Of a stretch of 64,000 bases of DNA, positions 52,653 to 61,321 are shown one piece after another; the first letter of the stretch is position 1, and every line of letters starts with the position of its first letter. This stretch comes from Kribbella aluminosa (GTDB lineage: Bacteria > Actinomycetota > Actinomycetes > Propionibacteriales > Kribbellaceae). Location: the NCBI RefSeq assembly GCF_017876295.1, contig NZ_JAGINT010000002.1:1736001-1800000 (forward strand), read 5' to 3'. The notes below the pieces were generated by a model. That model was given only the letters and a program-made list of their open reading frames with translations. It was not told the DNA's origin and did no database searches. A program made the position numbers and the translations under genes.

Positions 52653-54893
52653 ATGACAAGACCCCGAGAGAGGACGACGCAGCCGATGGGAACACGGTCC
52701 GGTCAAGAGCAGCCCGCGGATCAGGCCGAGCCGGCGTACGGCTTCCGGCGACGGCTGGAAACTGTCCATCGGACCGATCGACGGGACCCCGCGGCCAACG
52801 CTCGAGGCGACGAGGTCGTCATCGACGACCGCTGGCGGATCGTCCTGCGCCCGGATGCCGGCGCCGTCGTCCGCCATGCGGCGGCGGACCTGTCCGACTA
52901 CTTCTCCGCCAGTATGGATCTGCGGCTGCCGATCGTCGAGGAGGCCGTGACCGACGGCCGGGCCGAAGCTGCCGGTGGTCCGGCGATCTTCGTCGCAACG
53001 GCGTCCGACATTCCTGGTCTGCTGCCGGCGGGCATCGCCGATCGAGGCTATACGGTGACGATAGAGCCGCAGCGCATCGTTGTCTGCGGCGCGACCGACC
53101 GTGGGGCCGCACAGGCCTGTTATCACCTCGAGGACTGCATGAATCTTCGAGGTGCTCCGTTTCTGAGTCCCGGCACACAGACCCGCGAGCCGTTGTTCGA
53201 ACCGCGGATGACCCACTCCGGCTGGGGACTCGACAGCTTCCCGGACGCCTATCTGAACCAGATCGCTCACGCCGGCATGGATTCGATCCTGGTGTTTGCG
53301 ACCGGCCCGGACAGGACTCCGGATGCGTTCACTCATCGGCAACCGTCGAGGCACAGCCCAGGACAGCTGTGCGACTTCAACGAGCTCGTCGACCGCTGCG
53401 CCGGATTCGGGCTGGATGTGTACCTGTACGCCTACTTTCACGGTGCTCGACCGGTCCATCCCGATGACCCGGAGGCGGACGCGTTCTTCGACCGAACCTA
53501 TGGTGCGCTGTTCGAGGCCTGCCCACGGGCGAAGGGCATCGTGCTGGTGGGGGAGTCGGTCGAGTTCCCCAGTCTGGACCCGAGAACGAACGGCCGGCTC
53601 CGGCTCGATCCGGCGCCGGACGGTTTGCCCTCCGACAAGCCGTTGCCCGGCTGGTGGCCCTGTGCGGACTTTCCGCAGTGGGTGACGAAGGTGCGGGACG
53701 CCTGCCGACGGTACAACGCGGAGGCGGAGGTCATCTTCTGGACCTACAACTGGGGTTGGGCGCCGGAGGAGGACCGGCTACGACTGGTCGAGAGCCTGCC
53801 GAAGGACGTCGTCCTGCAGGCAACCTTCGAGATGTTCGAGCCGGTCGAGCACGACGGCGTCCGAAGCGTCTGCGTCGACTACACGGCATCCTTCGTCGGC
53901 CCAGGCCGGTATTTCGCGAGCGAAGCCGCCGCCGCGAACCGCCGCGGGATGCCTCTGTACAGCATGGTCAATACCGGCGGTCTGACCTGGGACCTCGGTG
54001 TTGTGCCCTATCAACCGATCCCGCAGCGGTGGAGTGAACGGCACTCCGCGGTGCTGGCGGCCAAACGCGACTGGGGATTGACCGGGCTGATGGAGAACCA
54101 TCACTACGGGTGGTGGCCGTCGTTCGTCAGCGAGCTCGCGAAGTGGGCCTATTGGGCTCCGAGTCCTGACCCGGAGGACCTGCTGGCGGCGATCGCGTCG
54201 CGGGACTTCGGTGCGGCCGCCGAGGACGCGCTGGCAGGTTGGCGACTGTGGAGCGAGGCTGCCGGCGACCATGTGCCGAGCGATGGCGACCAGTACGGTC
54301 CGCTGCGGATCGGCCCCGCCTATCCGCTCACCCTGTTCAGCCGACCGGCGTTGCCGGTGTCGGACGACGCGATGTTCGGCGATCTGATCGTACAGATTCC
54401 GTACGAGCCCGATCATCACAACACGGTCCCGGCAACCGCCAACGCACGACGCATCAGGGCGGAGATCACTGCCCTCGAACGGATGATCGGCCGATGGGAC
54501 GCCGGCGTCAGCTGCGTCGATCGCGCGGCGGCAGCGGCCCCGGCGTACCGTCAGGAGGCGGCAGCGGAACTCGCTGGACTCGGTCGCTTCATCGGATGCT
54601 GCCTGCGGACCGCCCTTCATACCAAGCAGTGGTGGCTTCTGAAGGCCCAGCTGCTGGTGACCGCTGACACCGCGGCGGCGGAGGCGCTTGTTGCCGCGCT
54701 GTGCGCGGTCGGCGAGGCTGAGGTGGCCAACGCCGAGGCGGCGATTCCGTTGGTCGAGGCCGACTCACGGCTCGGCTGGGAACCGTCGATGGAGTACATC
54801 GGCGATGCCGATCATATTCGCTGGAAACTGGCGCACCTCCGGCACGCGCTTGACCTCGAGGTACCTGCGTATCGCACCACCCTGCATATCTGA
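52653..54893 (+). CDS. Cytoplasmic GH67/GH20-N-like glycosidase family protein
   Basis: A 746-residue protein without a signal peptide. Residues about 50-175 form the alpha/beta N-terminal domain of GH67/GH20-type enzymes (DDRWRIVLRPDAGAVVRHAA, ADLSDYF, IEPQRIVVCGATDRGAAQAC). The central barrel has RMTHSGWGLDSFPDAYLNQI near 187, KGIVLVGESVEFPSL near 295, VIFWTYNWGWAPEEDRL near 360 and GLMENHHYGWWPSFVSELAKW near 480. The helical C-terminus is rich in alanine. It differs from the secreted DUF4838 protein at 38327 but has the same plan, suggesting one acts outside and one inside the cell. A later ATG (52686) is possible. Activity unproven. Confidence 0.72.
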   Translation: MTRPRERTTQPMGTRSGQEQPADQAEPAYGFRRRLETVHRTDRRDPAANARGDEVVIDDRWRIVLRPDAGAVVRHAAADLSDYFSASMDLRLPIVEEAVTDGRAEAAGGPAIFVATASDIPGLLPAGIADRGYTVTIEPQRIVVCGATDRGAAQACYHLEDCMNLRGAPFLSPGTQTREPLFEPRMTHSGWGLDSFPDAYLNQIAHAGMDSILVFATGPDRTPDAFTHRQPSRHSPGQLCDFNELVDRCAGFGLDVYLYAYFHGARPVHPDDPEADAFFDRTYGALFEACPRAKGIVLVGESVEFPSLDPRTNGRLRLDPAPDGLPSDKPLPGWWPCADFPQWVTKVRDACRRYNAEAEVIFWTYNWGWAPEEDRLRLVESLPKDVVLQATFEMFEPVEHDGVRSVCVDYTASFVGPGRYFASEAAAANRRGMPLYSMVNTGGLTWDLGVVPYQPIPQRWSERHSAVLAAKRDWGLTGLMENHHYGWWPSFVSELAKWAYWAPSPDPEDLLAAIASRDFGAAAEDALAGWRLWSEAAGDHVPSDGDQYGPLRIGPAYPLTLFSRPALPVSDDAMFGDLIVQIPYEPDHHNTVPATANARRIRAEITALERMIGRWDAGVSCVDRAAAAAPAYRQEAAAELAGLGRFIGCCLRTALHTKQWWLLKAQLLVTADTAAAEALVAALCAVGEAEVANAEAAIPLVEADSRLGWEPSMEYIGDADHIRWKLAHLRHALDLEVPAYRTTLHI

Positions 54894-55048
54894 GGGTGAG
54901 CGCCGCGGCCACTCAGCGCGGGTGGACTCGGCTGCACCTGACGCCCCACGTCACCGGGCGGGCGCGAAGGCGGTTGCATCCGGCAACGGTGATGCCGGTC
55001 GCCGCGCCGCCGCACGCGGGCGGTTTCCGGCGGAGCTACCCTCGGAAC

Positions 55049-56317
55049 GTGGAGACGTGGTCGCTGCTCGGGGGATGGTTTCCGGTGACGGTGCAGGTCG
55101 TCGCCGGTGGGGTGTTGCTGGTTGCGGTGGGGTGGCGGGACCGGTGGTGGCGGTGGCGGGTGCTGCCCGTGATCGTCGGCGTGACGGTGATTCTGGCGGT
55201 GCTCGCGGCGTATCCGGGGGCCAAGGCGGTTCGGCAGGTGGATCCGGTGCCGTTCTTGGTGTGGTTCTGGCTGGGGGCGACGGTTGGGGCGTTGCTGGTG
55301 CTGGTGGTGGGGTGGCGGAGTGCGCGGTGGTGGCGGCGCGGTACGGCGTTGGTCGCGGTGGGGCTTGCGGCGTTTGCGGGTGCGAACGGGATCAACCAGT
55401 TCGTCGGCTACTACCCGACGCTCGGTGCGGCGTTCAGCGACTGGACGCACAAGCCGCTGCCTGGTGAGACGTCGCTTCCGGGTGCGGTGCGTGCTGCGGG
55501 GGCGGCGCACGTCCCAGCGGCGGGGAAGCTGGTGGCGGTGGACATCCCGGCGACGTACAGCCACTTCAAGCACCGGCAGGAGCTGGTGTACCTGCCACCG
55601 ATCTGGTTCGTCGGTCATCGGCGGCCGACCTTGCCGGTCGTCGAGCTGGTCGGTGGTGAGCGCGGCGGCCCGGGCGACTGGGTGCGGCTCGGGAACGCCA
55701 TCCAGGTCGCTGACGCCTATGCGCATCTGCACCGGGGATACGCGCCGATCCTGGTGTTCGCCGACGCGACAGGTCATTTCGACAACGACACGGAGTGCGT
55801 GAACGGCCCGCGCGGGAATGCCGCCGACCACCTGGCCAAGGACATCCCGAAGTACGTCGAGAAGACCTTCGGGGCCTCCAGCAACCCGCAGCAGTGGGCG
55901 GTCGGCGGGTTCTCGATGGGCGGTACCTGCGCGCTGGACCTGGTGGTCGAGTACCCGCACGTGTTCAACCACTTCGTCGACGTCTCCGGCGATCTCGCGC
56001 CGTACACCGGGACACCCGCCCAGACCCTGCAGGACCTGTACGGCGGGAACGTCGCCGTACAGCACGCCAACGAGGCACTCCGGGTGATGCGCGCGCACGG
56101 CCGCTATACCAACGTGACCGGGCTGTTCCTCACCAGCACCGAGGAGGTCCGCCACCAGCACCAGGCACAAGAGCTGTCGAGGGCGGCGGCAGCGGTCGGG
56201 ATCAAGTCCCTCGTCGAGATCACGCCGGGCACCCACACCTGGCAGTTCGCGGCCCCCGCGTTCGGCAACGCGTTCCCGTGGCTGGTCGATCAACTCACCC
56301 ACCGGGCGCCCGCGTAA
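55049..56317 (+). CDS. Membrane-anchored esterase (PF00756-like alpha/beta hydrolase)
   Basis: About 422 residues. A GTG start giving VETWSLLGGWFPVTVQVVAG is preferred but has no strong ribosome site; longer forms are possible. Four hydrophobic segments occupy roughly the first 115 residues, followed by an extracellular alpha/beta-hydrolase domain with the nucleophile elbow AVGGFSMGGTCALDL near 290 and a late histidine in ITPGTHTWQF near 395. This matches the esterase group that includes mycolyltransferase-like proteins with an N-terminal membrane domain, common in actinomycetes. The substrate could be a cell-envelope lipid or acyl sugar. Confidence 0.82.
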   Translation: METWSLLGGWFPVTVQVVAGGVLLVAVGWRDRWWRWRVLPVIVGVTVILAVLAAYPGAKAVRQVDPVPFLVWFWLGATVGALLVLVVGWRSARWWRRGTALVAVGLAAFAGANGINQFVGYYPTLGAAFSDWTHKPLPGETSLPGAVRAAGAAHVPAAGKLVAVDIPATYSHFKHRQELVYLPPIWFVGHRRPTLPVVELVGGERGGPGDWVRLGNAIQVADAYAHLHRGYAPILVFADATGHFDNDTECVNGPRGNAADHLAKDIPKYVEKTFGASSNPQQWAVGGFSMGGTCALDLVVEYPHVFNHFVDVSGDLAPYTGTPAQTLQDLYGGNVAVQHANEALRVMRAHGRYTNVTGLFLTSTEEVRHQHQAQELSRAAAAVGIKSLVEITPGTHTWQFAAPAFGNAFPWLVDQLTHRAPA

Positions 56318-56365
56318 CGATCCGGTCAACCTTCTGGTGTCGCACCGCGTCGGCACTAGGTGAGG

Positions 56366-57083
56366 ATGTGGAGAAAGGCCAGGTTGCCGATCGTCTTGCT
56401 GCTCGGGGCGGTCGTCGCGGTCTGGGGCCTGCATGCGCTGATCTCCGGCGAGAACCGGAAAGCGCGTGCCAGTGAGTCGGCACCTCCAGCTGCCACGTCG
56501 TCGCCGGAACCGTCGGCCCGGCCGACCGGTCCGATCAAGCAAGGACACGGGAAGGTCGTCTATCTGACCTTCGACGACGGCCCGGACCGAGTCTGGACGC
56601 CGCGGGTGCTCGCGATGCTGGCGAAGCACGGCGCGCACGCGACGTTCTTCATGCTCGCCCAGCACTCCCGCCGGCTCCCGGACCTGGTCGACGAGGTCCG
56701 CGCGGCCGGTGACGCGGTCGGAAACCATTCGGTGTCGCACCCGAAACTGACCAAGCTGTCACCGGCGGCGCTGCACGCGCAGGTAGCGAACGGCATCCAG
56801 TCGAGATGTTTCCGCCCGCCGTACGGCGCGACCGACCACCGCGTGCTGGCGGAGATCCGTCGCGACGGCCTGCAGCAGGTGCTCTGGGACGTCGACCCCA
56901 GGGACTGGTCGCGCCCCGGCGTGGCGGTGATCGTCAAAACGGGTGCTGGCAGCTGTGAAACCGGGTGCGATCGTGATCATGCACGACGGCGGCGGCAATC
57001 GGGCACAGACCGTGGCGGCGTTGGGCATGATCCTGCCTGATCTGTCTGCGCGGGGATACGGATTCCCCGCCTTGTCCTGCTGA
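56366..57083 (+). pseudogene. Polysaccharide deacetylase (NodB domain), frameshifted near the C-terminus
   Basis: The protein has one N-terminal membrane anchor and a NodB domain with VVYLTFDDGPDRVW near 65, the metal histidines in GNHSVSHPKL near 115, and FRPPYGATDHRVL near 150. After PGVAVIVK the frame is lost; a shift at the AAAA run at 56936-56939 restores [19 protein letters not shown] and the normal C-terminus ending ALSC at 57083, about 238 residues in all. One extra A explains the break. The restored motif is the conserved deacetylase histidine, so the unshifted product would lack a key part. A GTG two codons upstream is an alternative start. Recent mutation or sequencing error. Confidence 0.85.
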
Positions 57084-57091
57084 CGCGCAGG

Positions 57092-58666
57092 TCAGTCGCC
57101 GCTCGACCCTGGGGCATTGCCGATCGGGCCGCCGGTGCCGGTGGAGGTTGTGGGGAGGTCGTGCACCGAGGCGAGGTTGCCGACGGCGGGATGGGTTCGG
57201 CCCATCGGGCCGGCGGCCAGAGCGGTGAACAGGTTCAGGGTCACCTTCTGGGCGAAGGCCACCGATGCGGGGCCGGAGCCGTACTTCGCGTCCGGGCCGA
57301 GCAGCGCGCGGACCCACTCGATGCTGCCGGTGGCGAAGACGCCGGCGCCGGACTTCACGGTGTAGTACGTCGAGTCCGAAAACGTGTGCCGCTTGGCGCA
57401 GGTCGTCGGGGAGTGCGCCACCACCTGCAGGTTGGCCGGCGTTCCCTTGATCGGGTAGGCCCGGTCCGCCTCGTTGCCGACCAGACCCGGGTACGCCGAT
57501 CCCGCCTTGGCGCCGGTGCCCGCGAAGAGGAAGAAGTTCGGGTCGTGGACCGTGAACGCGCCGCTCGCCGGGAAGCATTCGTAGAGCATGCCGACCAGGC
57601 TGTTCTCCGGGTTCGCGTGCGGGTTCTGCCGCCAGTTGACCGTGGTGTCGGGCGCGTTGTGGATCGGGTCCAGCCCGGCGTCCTTGTAGTCGACGATGAT
57701 CCGGTTCGGGCCGTGCGGATCGGCGGCGTAGCGCATCCGCCGGTAGACCGAGTTGGCGCCGAGGAACGCGAGGTTCGTACCGGCGTCACGCGCCTTGGTG
57801 ACCGCCGCGCGCATGGGCAGCGACCAGTACTCGTCGTGCCCGCCGAAGACGATCCCTCGGGCGCCGTTGAGTAACCCGGGGTCGGCCTGGAGGTCCACGC
57901 TGGTCGCGTACGCGAGTCGTACGCCGCTCCGCTCGGCCAATTGGACCAGCGGGAGGTTGTCGTGGAGGACCCCGCGGGCGGGGTTGTAGCCGTACGGACG
58001 GTCGAAGGTGACCATCAGCGACCGCTGGTCGTGCGTGTGCTTGGGCCCGCCGACGTACAGGTTGTATCCGCCCCATCCGTTGTAGGCCTGGTCGGTGTTG
58101 ACCCCGCTGACGATCAGGACGGCGCCGCGGGCGGTGTCGGACCGGACCACGATCGGGACGTAGGTCTCCTTGCCCTTCGATGCGCCGTTGGATGCCCGGA
58201 GCAACAACAGGTAGCTGCCGGCGGGCCAGCCCTTGGTCTGGACGGTCGTCGTCGGCGACCAGTTGATCGCGGTGATCATCCGGTCCTTCGTCAGGATCTG
58301 TTTCGGCTGCGCCTTGCGCGGGAGGTCCGCCGAGGTCCAGATCAGCTTCGCGCCTGCACCGCCGTACCAGCCGATCCGGAAGGCCCGGACGGTGAAATCG
58401 CCCGCGGGCGAGGTGACGAACAGCCGGAACGACTGCCCGCTCCGGACGCTCACCTGGTCCGCGTACCCGGCCAGCTCCAGCGGCCCGGCCACCTGACGGA
58501 CCGGAATCCGCCACTGCTCGTCGGCCTTGACCGGCGAACTCGACGTACCGCTCGTCGGTGCCGAGGTCGGCCCGCCGTCGTTCGACGCCTTGTTCGTCGA
58601 GCCCTGGCAAGCACTCGCCACGGCCAGCACGAGTACGCCGGCCGCCAGTGTCCGCGCAGCCCCCAT
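57092..58666 (-). CDS. Lipoprotein with DMFase large-subunit-like domain
   Basis: A 524-residue exported lipoprotein (GGGAGG before ATG; lipobox ASAC near residue 20, then a Ser/Thr/Pro linker). The mature part begins with a beta-sandwich segment (VRSGQSFRLFVTSPAGDFTVRAF) and continues with YNGWGGYNLY near 198 and GGHDEYWSLPMRAAVTKARD near 275, LAFLGANSVYRRMRY near 300, typical of the domain related to the large subunit of N,N-dimethylformamidase. In actinomycetes this domain is frequent in secreted proteins of unknown activity. It is convergent with the deacetylase. Confidence 0.85.
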   Translation of the reverse strand: MGAARTLAAGVLVLAVASACQGSTNKASNDGGPTSAPTSGTSSSPVKADEQWRIPVRQVAGPLELAGYADQVSVRSGQSFRLFVTSPAGDFTVRAFRIGWYGGAGAKLIWTSADLPRKAQPKQILTKDRMITAINWSPTTTVQTKGWPAGSYLLLLRASNGASKGKETYVPIVVRSDTARGAVLIVSGVNTDQAYNGWGGYNLYVGGPKHTHDQRSLMVTFDRPYGYNPARGVLHDNLPLVQLAERSGVRLAYATSVDLQADPGLLNGARGIVFGGHDEYWSLPMRAAVTKARDAGTNLAFLGANSVYRRMRYAADPHGPNRIIVDYKDAGLDPIHNAPDTTVNWRQNPHANPENSLVGMLYECFPASGAFTVHDPNFFLFAGTGAKAGSAYPGLVGNEADRAYPIKGTPANLQVVAHSPTTCAKRHTFSDSTYYTVKSGAGVFATGSIEWVRALLGPDAKYGSGPASVAFAQKVTLNLFTALAAGPMGRTHPAVGNLASVHDLPTTSTGTGGPIGNAPGSSGD

Positions 58667-58790
58667 GTGATACCTCCCAGATCGCGCTCCAGGATAGAGA
58701 CGCACGGTTGCCTCGATCGGTTGTCGCGGCTCGACACGGTAACGCGGGCGACCCGGCCCGGGCCGGATGCTGGTGGTGTCGTGTCTACGA

Positions 58791-59043
58791 TCAGCGGTCG
58801 AGCGGGAAACGAAGTGTGACGCTCTGTTCGACGAAGCCGAGTTGTTCGTAGAATCCCCGGGCGCCTTCGTTGGCGGCGTAGGCGGTGACCGCCACCGCCA
58901 CGGCTTCGTGGGTGCGCGCCCAGCTTGTGAAACTGCCCTCTGACGTTCTCCTCGTACCTCGCGACGAGAACGATGGTGGAGTCACCGTCGATCAGGTGGA
59001 TGAAGTCCTCCCGGGCATGGCGGGCCGGCCAGGTGGTGTCCAC
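58791..59043 (-). pseudogene. GNAT acetyltransferase remnant
   Basis: One frame gives MDTTWPARHAREDFIHLIDG and STIVLVARYEENVRG. A second frame, from about 58920 onward, gives HEAVAVAVTAYAANEGARGFYEQLGFVEQSV, the C-terminal strand and helix of GNAT acetyltransferases. The acetyl-CoA loop (R/QxxGxG/A) that should lie between is missing. This points to an internal deletion with loss of frame, so the gene is probably dead. Confidence 0.6.
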
Positions 59044-59089
59044 GAGCGGGTCGTGGGCGCCTGCCCGGGTGATGTGTCGACGCCGGGGA

Positions 59090-59391
59090 CTAGTTGGGCG
59101 GGTGTTCGATGCGGTATTGGTCGGCTAGGTCGTCGAAGTTTCCGGGGACGCTTTCCGTTAGGGAGACCTCGTGGGCGGTGAGGCGGCGTACGGCGTCGGT
59201 GACGTCGGCGGCCTTCGTTGGGGTTGCGTAGATGCCCAGTAGGAGAGTGTTGTCGTCATGCTGAAGCCCCACGGCACCTCGCACGGGCTGTTGTGTTCCG
59301 GTTCGGGGCAGAGCAGCCGGGCGATCGGCTCCTGGTGGGCGAGGGCGTCGGCGCTGGTGGCGAAGCCGCTGATCCTGATCTCGTAGGTCAT
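59090..59391 (-). pseudogene. Small conserved-looking protein, one-base frameshift
   Basis: From the ATG at 59391 the frame reads MTYEIRISGFATSADALAHQ and continues to about EHNSP. A second frame then reads HDDNTLLLGIYATPTKAADV to the stop at 59090. The 302-base span needs one extra base to become an even 100-residue protein; the break lies around 59255-59290. No domain is recognised. The two halves look like one small alpha/beta protein. Confidence 0.5.
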
Positions 59392-59632
59392 CACCTGACG
59401 GAAACTACCGACGTTCCGTAACTTTCCGCATCGGGGAATGGCCGGGGGTTCGCCCTGATCGGACGTCCGACCAGGGTCGTACGATCGGTTGCCGGACGTG
59501 CCACGACGTCCAGGCGCGGGCCGCGTCCGTACTGCTGCTGTCGGTCGCTCTGCACTGACGGCGGCGACAGAGTTTGTCGTCAGTGAGTACAAAGGTCGGC
59601 CCGCGGTGACGGATTCTGCGGATGATGGTGGT

Positions 59633-60019
59633 ATGGCTACCTACTACACGGCTCGGGACGATGCGGGTGCTCCGCAGCAGTCCGAGGACGAGCAGCTGTC
59701 CAGTCCGATCACGGCCAGTGGCGGCGAGTTCCGCGTGCTGATCGAGCTGGTCTGGGGGAAGTCGGTGAACGACCTGCCGGACGCCGAGCAGCGCTGGGTG
59801 GAGACCTCAGTGGAAGGCCTCGCCCGGGTGGGGGACCGGCTGGCCGGCGAGATCGCCGATCGGGACCAGGACGAGCTCCAGGACCTGGCGACGCCGTGGG
59901 CGGAGCTGGTCCCGCAGCTCAAGGCGGCGGACCTGGTCGACTTCCTGACCGACCTGCAGCACCTCAGCCGGCACGCCAAGGCCGAGGGACTGCACGTGTA
60001 TTCGCTGGAGCTCCGCTGA
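59633..60019 (+). CDS. Hypothetical acidic protein
   Basis: A 128-residue soluble protein starting MATYYTARDDAGAP, with a weak GGTGG upstream. It is acidic and probably all-helical after residue 25 (FRVLIELVWGKSVNDLPDAE, VDFLTDLQHLSRHAK). Codon use looks like a real gene (GC-rich third positions). It is convergent with the GreA-like gene, 12 bases away. No family recognised. Confidence 0.65.
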   Translation: MATYYTARDDAGAPQQSEDEQLSSPITASGGEFRVLIELVWGKSVNDLPDAEQRWVETSVEGLARVGDRLAGEIADRDQDELQDLATPWAELVPQLKAADLVDFLTDLQHLSRHAKAEGLHVYSLELR

Positions 60020-60031
60020 CGGTTGGGCCCC

Positions 60032-60475
60032 CTAGTACACGGAGTCGATCTCGTGCTCCGTGGCGTCGTAGGTGAAGGTGTCGCCGCCGTGGAGGCCCTT
60101 GATCGCGCCGTAGAGCGGGGCGTCGGTGGTCATGCCCTCGTACGTCGCGCCGTCGCACTCGAACGGTGAGCTGATCACGCCGACGACGTACCGGCTGCCG
60201 TCCAGTACGACGATCGCGCCCGGCCGGACCTCGGTGGCCGGGCCGAAGTCCAGCTGCTCGGCCGCCTCGACGGTGCTGTGCTGGCGTTCCCCGACCTGTT
60301 CGAACAGCCCGCCGAGGTCGCCGGCCTCGTCGGACTGGGACTGGTCGTCGACCGAGAACACCGCGTCGGGATCGAGCCGGGCTGCCGAGTCCTCGCGGCC
60401 GACCGCGGCGTCGGTGGCGCGCAGGTGCGCCTCGAGGTGCGCGAGCAGAGCATCCTTGACCCGTAGCTTGTCCAT
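60032..60475 (-). CDS. GreA/GreB C-terminal-like domain protein
   Basis: A 147-residue protein with AGAGG before the ATG. The N-terminal 70 residues are helical and acidic ([24 protein letters not shown]). The C-terminus [20 protein letters not shown] and [20 protein letters not shown] resembles the FKBP-like C-terminal domain of GreA/GreB/Rnk proteins, which bind RNA polymerase. The coiled-coil that enters the secondary channel is not obvious. It may be a polymerase-binding regulator; this is a tentative fold assignment. Confidence 0.65.
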   Translation of the reverse strand: MDKLRVKDALLAHLEAHLRATDAAVGREDSAARLDPDAVFSVDDQSQSDEAGDLGGLFEQVGERQHSTVEAAEQLDFGPATEVRPGAIVVLDGSRYVVGVISSPFECDGATYEGMTTDAPLYGAIKGLHGGDTFTYDATEHEIDSVY

Positions 60476-60566
60476 CACGGAACCTCTCGTCGATCGTTGC
60501 CGGACCCGTACCAGTGTTGCGCACGACGGCGTGCGGCGGGCGACAGAATTCATTGGCGGTGGCAAC

Positions 60567-61217
60567 ATGTCTTCCGACGTGACACGTGCTGCGCTGCTCC
60601 ATCCAGTCCTCCGGCTGACGATCGCAGTGGTCGTCGGTGGTGCCGCCCTGCTCGTCGTCGGCGTTTTCGGAAACTTTCCGCTGGGTGTGCTTTCCGGGAT
60701 TTCCGTCGCGACCGCGACCTTCGTCGGGACCGGGGTCGCCGTGCTCTGGCCGATGTCGGCGGACCGGACCCGGGAGTTCGCGCGGCGCGAGGACTTCCGG
60801 CCGTTCGCCGAGGAGCTGATCGTCGTGATCACCGCGCTCGCCAGCCTGAGCGGCATCGGCGTACTGCTGGTGCTCGGCAACTCCGGGACCCGGCACACGG
60901 CCGCGGCGGTCGGGCTCGTCGGGGTGTTCATGACCTGGGCGACGGTGCACCTGATGTACGCCGCGCGGTACGCCCACCTGTACTTCCGGGAGCCCGAGGG
61001 CGGGATCGACTTCAACAACGAGGCCGAGGTCCCGTCGTACCGGGACTTCTTCTACTTCAGCTACAACCTCGGCATGACCTTCCAGGTGTCGGACACGAGC
61101 GTGTCCACCAGCGCGATCCGGGCGGTGGTGCTGCGGCACTGCCTGCTGGCGTACGTGTTCTCGACGGTCATCCTGGCCGCGACCATCAACCTGGTCGCCG
61201 GAATCGCCTCGAGCTGA
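60567..61217 (+). CDS. DUF1345 family membrane protein
   Basis: A 216-residue integral membrane protein with five or six hydrophobic segments. The C-terminal half carries the family-typical [20 protein letters not shown] near 132, [18 protein letters not shown] near 165 and a final [20 protein letters not shown]. The function of DUF1345 is unknown. It stands alone between the divergent GreA-like gene and the GH30 gene. Confidence 0.88.
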   Translation: MSSDVTRAALLHPVLRLTIAVVVGGAALLVVGVFGNFPLGVLSGISVATATFVGTGVAVLWPMSADRTREFARREDFRPFAEELIVVITALASLSGIGVLLVLGNSGTRHTAAAVGLVGVFMTWATVHLMYAARYAHLYFREPEGGIDFNNEAEVPSYRDFFYFSYNLGMTFQVSDTSVSTSAIRAVVLRHCLLAYVFSTVILAATINLVAGIASS

Positions 61218-61273
61218 GGTTCCGGAACCAGTTCCGGAACCGGCAGGGGGTGTTGCCGGGCGGTTTCCGAACC
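61218..61273. promoter_or_regulatory. Three near-identical palindromes before the GH30 gene
   Basis: GGTTCCGGAACC (61218-61229, perfect), AGTTCCGGAACC (61230-61241) and GGTTTCCGAACC (61262-61273) lie 50-100 bases upstream of the GH30 start, the first two back to back. Such tandem palindromes suggest cooperative binding by a dimeric regulator. The first pair could alternatively contribute to a terminator for the DUF1345 gene just upstream. Confidence 0.55.
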
Positions 61274-61321
61274 TACAGTCGGCCTGCCTGAAAAGGCTTT
61301 CCGGTCGACGTTGGAGGTTTC

